From NCBI GenBank assembly GCA_905215765.1, contig CAJMRP010000118.1:1-5990 (forward strand): a DNA stretch of 5,990 nucleotides. The letters are read 5' to 3'. Positions 1-4,530 of this stretch are shown here, in pieces (positions within the stretch are counted from its first letter, which is position 1; the number at the start of each line of letters is the position of its first letter). Source of the stretch: an uncultured bacterium (GTDB taxonomy: Bacteria > Actinomycetota > Coriobacteriia > Coriobacteriales > Coriobacteriaceae). The position numbers and the translations under genes were made by a program. Under the pieces are notes generated by a model that saw nothing but the letters and a program-made list of their open reading frames with translations, ran no database searches and was not told the DNA's origin.

Positions 1-1125
1 CTTGGCCAGGTAATCAGCAACATCGGTAGCGGCAAGGTGCCCCACGCCGCACTCGCGCGCCATGGCATCCTCGTTGACGGTCCAAGTCGATATCATTCCG
101 GCCATAACGGACAGGCACTGCATGAGCGTATGGGCGGTATCGAGCGCGCCCTCCTTGTCCTCCTGCAAGTCCTTGTTATAAGCAAGCGGCAGGCCCTTCA
201 TGGTCACGAGCAGCTGCACCAGGTTGCCATAGACTCGGCCGCTCTTGCCGCGAATAAGCTCGGCAAAGTCTGGGTTCTTCTTCTGCGGCATGATAGACGA
301 GCCGGTGGAGTAGGAGTCAGAAAGCGTGATAAAGCCAAATTCGGAGCTCGACCACAGCACGATCTCCTCGGAAAGACGCGACAGGTGCATCGCCATGACA
401 GAGCCGGCGTAATGCAGATCGAGCAGGAAATCACGGTCGGAAACCGCATCAAGCGAGTTGGGAATCACGCCCGCAAAGCCAAGTTCGGCAGCCGTCATCT
501 GGCGATCGAGCGGATAGCTCGTACCGGCAAGCGCGGCAGCACCCAGCGGGCAGTTGTCGGCGGCATCAAAGGCGGCCTTCAGGCGCGTAAAGTCGCGCGC
601 GAACATCCAGGAATACGCCAGCAGATGATGCGAGAGCAGCACGGGCTGAGCATGCTGCATGTGCGTGTAGCCCGGCAAAATCACCTTGTCGTACTTCTTA
701 GCCGCATCCACCAGCACATGGCGCAGCTCTAGATTGGCCTCCATGAGCTCCTTGGCCAACGCCTTGACGCCCAGGCGCGTGTCGGTCGCCACCTGGTCGT
801 TGCGCGAACGTCCGGTATGCAAGCGCTTGCCAGCCTCGCCGATGCGACGCGTCAGCTCGCTCTCGATGGACATATGAATGTCCTCGTCGTTGATGTCGAA
901 GGTAAAGTTGCCGGCATCGATATCCTGTTCGATTCCGGTCAGGCCTTTGGCAATCGCCTGCTCGTCCTCGGCACTGATGATGCCCTGGGCCGCCAGCATT
1001 TTGGCATGCGCCTTAGAGCCGGCGATATCCTGCTTATAGAGATGTTTGTCGACCGGCAACGACGCGCCAAACTCCTGCGTGACCTCGGCCACGCCTGCCT
1101 CAAAACGACCACCCCAAAGAGCCAT
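1..1125 (-). CDS. argH: Argininosuccinate lyase, C-terminus cut off by window edge
   Basis: Cytosolic enzyme of the fumarase/aspartase superfamily. It splits L-argininosuccinate into L-arginine and fumarate, the last step of arginine synthesis. The frame stays open from an ATG at 1125 to base 1 and gives 375 residues; the family is usually about 460, so roughly the last fifth lies outside. The start is typical (MALWGGRFEAG). Family motifs are in order: HTGRSRNDQVATD at residues 103-115, GYTHMQHAQP at 152-161 with the conserved His155, and the superfamily signature GSSIMPQKKNPD at 275-286, whose serine loop carries the catalytic base in known lyases. A purine-rich stretch (complement of 1134-1144) lies 8 bases before the ATG as ribosome binding site. 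The gene follows argG and a small ORF on the same strand; the 118-base gap to that ORF leaves cotranscription open. No frameshift or missing key residue is seen. Confidence 0.97.
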   Translation of the reverse strand, partial: MALWGGRFEAGVAEVTQEFGASLPVDKHLYKQDIAGSKAHAKMLAAQGIISAEDEQAIAKGLTGIEQDIDAGNFTFDINDEDIHMSIESELTRRIGEAGKRLHTGRSRNDQVATDTRLGVKALAKELMEANLELRHVLVDAAKKYDKVILPGYTHMQHAQPVLLSHHLLAYSWMFARDFTRLKAAFDAADNCPLGAAALAGTSYPLDRQMTAAELGFAGVIPNSLDAVSDRDFLLDLHYAGSVMAMHLSRLSEEIVLWSSSEFGFITLSDSYSTGSSIMPQKKNPDFAELIRGKSGRVYGNLVQLLVTMKGLPLAYNKDLQEDKEGALDTAHTLMQCLSVMAGMISTWTVNEDAMARECGVGHLAATDVADYLAK

Positions 1126-1179
1126 GGAACCGTCCCCTTTCTCCAAATACCAAAACAAGCGCCCAAAGCAATGCGCCAT

Positions 1180-1193
1180 ATCGCTAAAGCGAT
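1180..1193. other. Small hairpin upstream of argH
   Basis: ATCGC and GCGAT form a 5-bp stem with a 4-base loop. On the plus strand the stem runs straight into TTTTT, so it resembles a weak terminator for transcription antisense to the arg genes. On the minus strand, the argH sense, the same GCGAT arm can instead pair with ATTGCT just downstream (with one G-U pair), giving two mutually exclusive short hairpins between the small ORF and argH. Both are weak and could be chance. Confidence 0.25.
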
Positions 1194-1243
1194 TTTTCAA
1201 CCGCTAGTTTTACACATTCCCAACCGTGTGCGGAGCCATGTAG

Positions 1244-1414
1244 CTAATTTGCAAAGAAGTGACGCGCCATGCACTTGGCGCCCAACGTCTCCCTCCGGAT
1301 GTTGCCCTGCGAACCATCGATCCAGGCCTTTAGGCTCATAGGAACGTCCTCGACCTTTGCAGCATCGAACTCGGGCGCGAGGGCAAGTAAAGCATGCGCG
1401 AAAGCATTGAACAT
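1244..1414 (-). CDS. Hypothetical 56-residue small protein between argG and argH
   Basis: An ATG at 1414 is preceded by GAGGAG (complement of 1423-1428) at 8-base spacing, one of the best ribosome binding sites in the window. It opens a 56-codon frame ending in TAG at 1244. The product starts MFNAFAHALLALAPEF, is probably helical at the N-terminus, and has one Trp (31), one Cys (48) and a basic C-terminal part with an Arg40-Arg41 pair encoded by CGG-AGG. There is no signal peptide or membrane span. About two thirds of codons end in G or C, which suits a coding region but is lower than I would expect for the neighbouring arg genes. I do not recognise a family. It lies 231 bases after argG and 118 before argH on the same strand, so it may be a small gene of the arg cluster or a regulatory upstream ORF for argH. 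Strong initiation site and position support it; function is unknown. Confidence 0.5.
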   Translation of the reverse strand: MFNAFAHALLALAPEFDAAKVEDVPMSLKAWIDGSQGNIRRETLGAKCMARHFFAN

Positions 1415-1462
1415 AATGGATACTCCTCATATATAGGCGCAGAGCCGCCAAATTGATAGAAG

Positions 1463-1492
1463 GAGCCCCGCCGGACAACCCCGGCGGGGCTC
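1463..1492 (-). terminator. GC-rich hairpin, probable terminator after argG
   Basis: GAGCCCCGCCGG and CCGGCGGGGCTC form a perfect 12-bp stem around a 6-base loop. In the minus direction it is followed by CTTCTATCAATTT, which is pyrimidine-rich but not a clean U-tract; in the plus direction there is no T-run at all. It lies about 150 bases beyond the argG stop and 48 bases before the small ORF start. It may therefore end most argG transcripts and separate argG from the small ORF and argH, or reduce readthrough. The stem is certain; the terminator role is inferred. Confidence 0.5.
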
Positions 1493-1602
1493 GGACTCAG
1501 CCGCAGACGCGGCATCATATATGCGGGCGGAACGTAGGGGCCACCGATGTTAAGAAGTGTCAGCAAGCATAACGAAAGGTAGGGACCCCGAGCGCCCGTT
1601 AT

Positions 1603-1630
1603 GTATCACGCGGATGGGCCGCGCGGATAC
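1603..1630 (-). other. Imperfect hairpin just after the argG stop
   Basis: GTATC/GATAC and CGCGG/CCGCG stems are stacked around a small internal loop and a 5-base loop, 16 bases downstream of the argG stop codon. No U-tract follows, so it is not a standard intrinsic terminator. It could protect the argG 3' end. The rest of 1415-1645 holds only the GC-rich hairpin at 1463-1492 and a 5-bp hairpin at 1500-1513. Confidence 0.3.
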
Positions 1631-1645
1631 CAAGGGAAGGAGGCG

Positions 1646-2872
1646 CTAGGCTTGGGCGGCAGCAGAGCTGGGGCCCTGGACCTTTGCCCACGTCTTGAGC
1701 GACAGCGTATCGATCTCGATAAAGCCGGCGCTGGCCTTCTCGTCAAACGTGGTGTCGCGGTCGTAGGTGGCCAGACCGTAGTCGTAGAGGCTGAAGGGGC
1801 TCTTGCGGCCGACGACATGGCAGTTGCCCTTAAAGAACTTCAGACGGACAGTGCCGGTCACGAACTTCTGGGTATCGGCCATAAAGGCATCGAGCGCGTT
1901 TTTGAGCGGGCTGTACCACTGGCCGTTGTACACGGCGGTGGCCCAATCCTGCTCGAGCTTGATCTTGGTCTTGAGCAGGTCACCCTCGACGCAGATGTCC
2001 TCGAGCGCCTTGTGGGCGGTGATGAGCGTCAGGGCTCCGGGAACCTCATAGCACTCACGGCTCTTGAGGCCCACCAGACGATCCTCGACCAGATCGAGGC
2101 GGCCAAAGCCATTGTCGCCGGAGATCTTGTTGAGGGCGATGACGATCTCGGAGAGTTTCATCTTCTTGCCGTCGACGGCGACGGGCTTGCCGGCCTCAAA
2201 CTCAATCTCGGTGTAGGTCGGGGTGTCCGGCGTGTCCTCGGGGTTCTTGGTCATAACCCAAGCGTCGTCGAGCGGCTCGTTCCAGGGATCCTCCAGGTGA
2301 CCGCACTCAATGGCACGACCCCACAGGTTGTCGTCGATGGAGTAGGGGTTGTCGTTGGCACCCTCGGGAACCGGCACGTTGTGGGCGTGGGCATAGGCGA
2401 CCTCGTCGGGACGGCACTTCAGGTCCCACTCGCGAACCGGGGCGATAACCTTGAGCTCGGGGTCGAGGGCCTTGACGGCGGCCTCAAAACGGACCTGATC
2501 GTTACCCTTGCCGGTGCAGCCGTGGGCGACGTAGGTCGCGCCAAACTCGCGGGCGACCTCAACAAGCTTCTTGGCAAGCAGCGGGCGAGACAGGGCGGAG
2601 AGCAGCGGATACTTGTTCTCGTACATGGAGTTTGCGGCGATGGCCTTAGTCAGGAACTCATCAGAGAACTCGTCGCGCAGGTCGAGCACCTGGCAATCGA
2701 GAACGCCCAGGTCGAGCGCCTTCTGCTTCTTGGCATCCAGTCCGGTCTCTTCCTGGCCCACGTTGCCGCAGACACAAACGACATCGAGATTCTTCTCGTC
2801 CTGGAGCCACTTGACACATACGGATGTATCAAGACCACCGGAATATGCGAGAACGACTTTTTCCTTGCTCAT
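1646..2872 (-). CDS. argG: Argininosuccinate synthase
   Basis: Complete 408-residue cytosolic enzyme, normal for the roughly 400-residue form of the family. It joins citrulline and aspartate, with ATP cleaved to AMP and pyrophosphate, to make argininosuccinate, the substrate of ArgH encoded downstream. The N-type ATP pyrophosphatase P-loop AYSGGLDTS is at residues 9-17. The second conserved signature, GCTGKGNDQVRFE, is at 118-130, and the substrate-binding region continues with EWDLKCRPDE (148-157) and YSIDDNLWGR (177-186). I place the start at ATG 2872 because GAAAGGAAA stands at correct spacing before it and SKEKVVLAYSGG is the usual N-terminus; an in-frame alternative start at 2923 would add 17 unlikely residues. 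All 13 Arg codons are CGC or CGT. An arginine-rich leader ORF and structured RNA lie upstream (2923-3152), suggesting attenuation by arginine supply. The tail (PSSAAAQA) is low-complexity. Confidence 0.98.
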   Translation of the reverse strand: MSKEKVVLAYSGGLDTSVCVKWLQDEKNLDVVCVCGNVGQEETGLDAKKQKALDLGVLDCQVLDLRDEFSDEFLTKAIAANSMYENKYPLLSALSRPLLAKKLVEVAREFGATYVAHGCTGKGNDQVRFEAAVKALDPELKVIAPVREWDLKCRPDEVAYAHAHNVPVPEGANDNPYSIDDNLWGRAIECGHLEDPWNEPLDDAWVMTKNPEDTPDTPTYTEIEFEAGKPVAVDGKKMKLSEIVIALNKISGDNGFGRLDLVEDRLVGLKSRECYEVPGALTLITAHKALEDICVEGDLLKTKIKLEQDWATAVYNGQWYSPLKNALDAFMADTQKFVTGTVRLKFFKGNCHVVGRKSPFSLYDYGLATYDRDTTFDEKASAGFIEIDTLSLKTWAKVQGPSSAAAQA

Positions 2873-2922
2873 GGCTGTTTCCTTTCGCCCTTGGTAGCTA
2901 GTTAGAACATCGGTCAGTTGCA

Positions 2923-3051
2923 AGTCACCTTGAGGTCAAAAACTGTGCATTATCAGGTTATTCAGCAGAATGCATCACAGGCATGCCCTAGAAACATGCG
3001 GCTATGTCGTGCTTAAACCCAACGACCTCAAAATGACTCTGTTGAGGCATT
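2923..3051 (-). promoter_or_regulatory. Alternative-pairing RNA region of the argG leader (antiterminator and long-range helix)
   Basis: Several conflicting pairings are visible in the minus-strand RNA. Segment A, AATGCCTCAACAG (3051-3039), can pair with CTGTGATGCATT (2980-2969), the left arm of the downstream terminator hairpin, over 11 bp with one mismatch and one bulge; this would be an antiterminator. A's 3' part can instead be captured by CTCTGT (3070-3065), right after the leader stop codon, through ACAGAG (3042-3037). Segment B, AGTCATTTTGAGGTC (3038-3024), pairs over all 15 positions, two of them G-U, with GACCTCAAGGTGACT (2937-2923) beyond the U-tract. Between them sit two more small hairpins (3006-3026 and 2981-2999). 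The pairings are direct observations; the switching order is inferred. Confidence 0.55.
2938..2980 (-). terminator. Putative attenuator terminator in the argG leader
   Basis: CTG and TGCATT on the left (2980-2969, with a 3-base bulge between them) pair with AATGCA-CAG on the right (2951-2943). TTTTT (2942-2938) follows directly. The 17-base loop and moderate GC make it a modest terminator. It stands 98 bases after the leader-peptide stop and 66 before the argG ATG, the geometry expected of an attenuator. Its left arm is also the target of the upstream antiterminator segment at 3039-3051. Confidence 0.5.
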
Positions 3052-3077
3052 GCGCCCCATGCGGACAGAGACGATTG

Positions 3078-3152
3078 TTATCGTCGTCGGGAAATTGCGC
3101 GCTGGCGTCGGATGGCATTGTCTGCAGTGGTGATGATCTTTACGAACTGCAT
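3078..3152 (-). CDS. Arginine-rich leader peptide of argG (24 residues)
   Basis: An ATG at 3152 has a very strong ribosome binding site, AAAGGAGAGG (complement of 3156-3165), with GGAG 6 bases from the start. The frame has 24 codons and ends in TAA at 3080-3078. The peptide begins MQFVKIITTADN and ends AIRRQRAISRRR: six Arg, all among the last ten residues, with three consecutive CGA codons next to the stop. Four of six Arg codons are CGA, a codon absent among the 13 Arg codons of argG. This is the pattern of a ribosome-stalling leader peptide that senses charged arginyl-tRNA, and it lies 205 bases upstream of an arginine-synthesis gene. A hairpin (GACGAT/ATCGTC, 3070-3085) overlaps the last Arg codons and the stop, so ribosome position there would decide downstream folding. 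The peptide itself probably has no function once made. No alternative identity is suggested. Confidence 0.8.
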   Translation of the reverse strand: MQFVKIITTADNAIRRQRAISRRR

Positions 3153-3255
3153 CTGCCTCTCCTTTCACGTATCGCCGGGCGCAATTCAAATATCGCAAAC
3201 GGTACCTTTTCCTCGGTAAGCGGCTCTTTTGCCGTCTCCGTTTTCGATGTTCGCT

Positions 3256-3283
3256 ATATTACGATAAAGTGCACGCTGCGCAA
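3256..3283 (-). promoter_or_regulatory. Candidate promoter for the argG leader transcript
   Basis: On the minus strand TTGCGC (3283-3278) and TAATAT (3261-3256) are separated by 16 bases, a fair match to a housekeeping sigma-factor promoter. Transcription would begin near 3249, leaving about 97 bases before the leader-peptide ATG. That untranslated stretch contains a small stacked hairpin (AAACGG/CCGTTT with CGGC/GCCG inside, 3197-3243). The hexamers match only partly, so this is a weak call. Confidence 0.35.
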
Positions 3284-3337
3284 GCGGCAAATTCAAATTT
3301 CTGAAAAGTTTTTTCATTAGTTTGTGAATTGCAGTGC

Positions 3338-3391
3338 AAATACGCACCATTCCTGCGAAAATACGCTCGACTACTAGTTGATGGTTATAAC
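3338..3391 (+). promoter_or_regulatory. Direct repeat and candidate -10 element before the HAD gene
   Basis: AAATACGC occurs at 3338-3345 and again at 3359-3366, exactly 21 bases apart, so both copies face the same side of the helix. A TATAAC hexamer at 3386-3391 could be the -10 element of the HAD gene, 36 bases before its ATG. The second repeat then covers the -35 position, where no good -35 hexamer is seen. This would suit a regulator that binds the repeats, but short repeats arise by chance. Confidence 0.3.
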
Positions 3392-3426
3392 GTCTGAAAC
3401 AATCTCGAAACGAAAGGCGCATTTTT

Positions 3427-4254
3427 ATGCAAACTTACGAATCGGACGCCAACATCGGCAACATTAAGATTCTCGCCGTCGATATGGACAAGACGCTGCT
3501 GACCGACGAGCGTGTGCTGCCCCAGGGTCTTGATGAGCGCCTGGACAAGCTCGCCGACGCCGGCATCGTATTCTGCCCCGCCAGCGGACGTCCCGCCCCC
3601 AAGCTCGAGGAGATGTTCGAGGGCATCAAAAACCGCCTTGCTTTTTGTCCCGACAACGGAGCGTGCGTGATCTATCGCGGCAGCTATATCTATAAGAGCA
3701 ATATTGACGTGGAGCTGTATCAGCAGGTCTTGAGCCGTGCCTCGGAGGATCCTCGCGCTGTCCCCGTCCTGTGCTGCTTCGACGAGTTCTACGTGCTTGC
3801 CCGCGACCATCAATACCACGACGAGATCAGCGTCTACTACAACACAATCAACTACGTCGATAGTTTTGAGGGCATTGATATCGAGTCCAACAAGATTTCG
3901 ATCTTCTTCCCCGCCTACGATGCCGAGCCCGCTTTCCGCGAGACCTATAGCCCCGAGTTCTCGGACAAGCTCTACGTCACCAACGCCGGGCGCGAGTGGA
4001 TCGACTTTATGAACCTGGGCGTCGACAAGGGCGCCGGCGTCGCTCACCTGTGCGAGCACCTGGGCATCGATATTGCCGATGCTGCCGCCGTGGGCGATAC
4101 GTACAACGACATCCCCATGCTGGAGCGCGTCGGTCACAGCTTTATCGTGGACAATGCCGAGGAGCACATGAACGCGCATGCCAAGTGGCGCATTCCGAGC
4201 AACAACGACGGGGGCGTACTGACGCTCATCGACGCCATCTTGGCGGCTCGTTAA
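3427..4254 (+). CDS. Cof-type HAD-IIB family hydrolase (probable sugar- or nucleotide-phosphate phosphatase)
   Basis: A 275-residue cytosolic protein, typical length for Cof-like haloacid dehalogenase phosphatases, which remove phosphate from small metabolites through an aspartyl-phosphate intermediate with Mg2+. Motif I is DMDKTLL at 19-25, with nucleophile Asp19 and acid/base Asp21; Lys22 replaces the commoner glycine. Motif II is ASGR at 52-55 (Ser53). Motif III is the lysine in GVDKGAG (Lys201). Motif IV is GDTYNDIPML at 223-232, holding the metal-binding acids. The roughly 110 residues between motifs II and III form the C2-type cap, which sets the substrate and does not reveal it here. 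The start is supported by AAAGG 9 bases upstream and by motif I at the usual distance from the N-terminus. The gene is monocistronic: it diverges from argG and converges on polA. The last coding bases lie in an outer arm of the downstream palindrome. Confidence 0.93.
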   Translation: MQTYESDANIGNIKILAVDMDKTLLTDERVLPQGLDERLDKLADAGIVFCPASGRPAPKLEEMFEGIKNRLAFCPDNGACVIYRGSYIYKSNIDVELYQQVLSRASEDPRAVPVLCCFDEFYVLARDHQYHDEISVYYNTINYVDSFEGIDIESNKISIFFPAYDAEPAFRETYSPEFSDKLYVTNAGREWIDFMNLGVDKGAGVAHLCEHLGIDIADAAAVGDTYNDIPMLERVGHSFIVDNAEEHMNAHAKWRIPSNNDGGVLTLIDAILAAR

Positions 4255-4264
4255 CATGCTCGTC

Positions 4265-4394
4265 GGACCTGGCCGGGCGAGGCGGGTAAGTTTTTCGTTC
4301 GGTCAGGTCCTGGGCTCGCTCGGAAAGCACATTAAGTGCTTTCCGGCTCGTGCGGAATCTACGAAAAACTTACCCGCCTCGCCCGGTCAGGTCC
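4265..4394. repeat. 130-base near-perfect palindrome between convergent genes
   Basis: Arms 4265-4298 and 4361-4394 are inverted copies matching at 33 of 34 positions; the exception becomes a G-U pair in plus-strand RNA (4272 with 4387). The spacer carries a second perfect 10-bp hairpin, CGGAAAGCAC/GTGCTTTCCG, with loop ATTAA (4321-4345). CGGTCAGGTCCTG is also present as a direct copy at 4300-4312 and 4384-4396, so the left arm has two possible partners. It begins 10 bases after the HAD stop codon. No ORF or T-run at its edges is seen. It may be a repetitive extragenic palindrome, a miniature element without transposase, or a structured bidirectional 3' end. The structure is certain, the class unknown. 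Confidence 0.85.
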
Positions 4395-4462
4395 TGCGGT
4401 GACTTGCTTGCCGCCTGGATGGCGTCTTGGCGCCTAGATACTTTGGCTGAATTTAATTGAAC

Positions 4463-4496
4463 GAAGGACGCTCCTTGTTGATGAGGGGCGTCCTTC
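4463..4496. terminator. Intrinsic terminator between HAD gene and polA, probably bidirectional
   Basis: GAAGGACGCTCC and GGGGCGTCCTTC form a 12-bp stem, with one U-G pair in plus-strand RNA, around a 10-base loop. On the plus strand TGGTTTTGGTT follows; on the minus strand, 34 bases after the polA stop, the less regular GTTCAATTAAATT follows. Its position between converging genes suits use by both, and closest by polA. Confidence 0.7.
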
Positions 4497-4530
4497 TGGT
4501 TTTGGTTACTTTGGAATTGTGGTCGTGCCC

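Noticed and set aside
37..732. A 231-codon plus-strand frame opposite argH
   Set aside because: Shadow of argH, which is open through the whole region and carries the lyase signature.
1336..1566. A 76-codon minus-strand frame overlapping the small ORF
   Set aside because: It begins at a TTG without a ribosome binding site and reads through the GC-rich hairpin; the overlapping 56-codon ORF has a far better start.
1601..2905. A 434-codon plus-strand open frame opposite argG
   Set aside because: It is the antisense shadow of argG, whose product is unmistakable. Long antisense frames arise from the strong third-position GC bias; the translation shows no domain.
2938..3038. Possible T-box, tRNA-like element or known riboswitch before argG
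   Set aside because: No T-box consensus (TGGNACCGCG) and no tRNA T-loop motif was found, and the Arg-rich leader ORF explains the structure better. An unknown RNA class is not excluded.
2970..3320. A 116-codon plus-strand frame in the argG/HAD intergenic region with a CxxC pair
   Set aside because: No ribosome binding site, mixed codon use unlike the neighbours, and it runs antisense across the leader peptide and its structured RNA. The cysteines look accidental.
3285..3345. ARG boxes (ArgR operator) in the AT-rich part of the argG/HAD region
   Set aside because: Pieces such as TGAATT and ATTCAAAT occur, but no paired TGAAT-ATTCA palindrome at the proper spacing is present.
3385..4257. A 290-codon minus-strand frame covering the whole HAD gene
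   Set aside because: The plus strand encodes all four HAD motifs; the antisense product is low-complexity Val/Ala/Asp-rich sequence.
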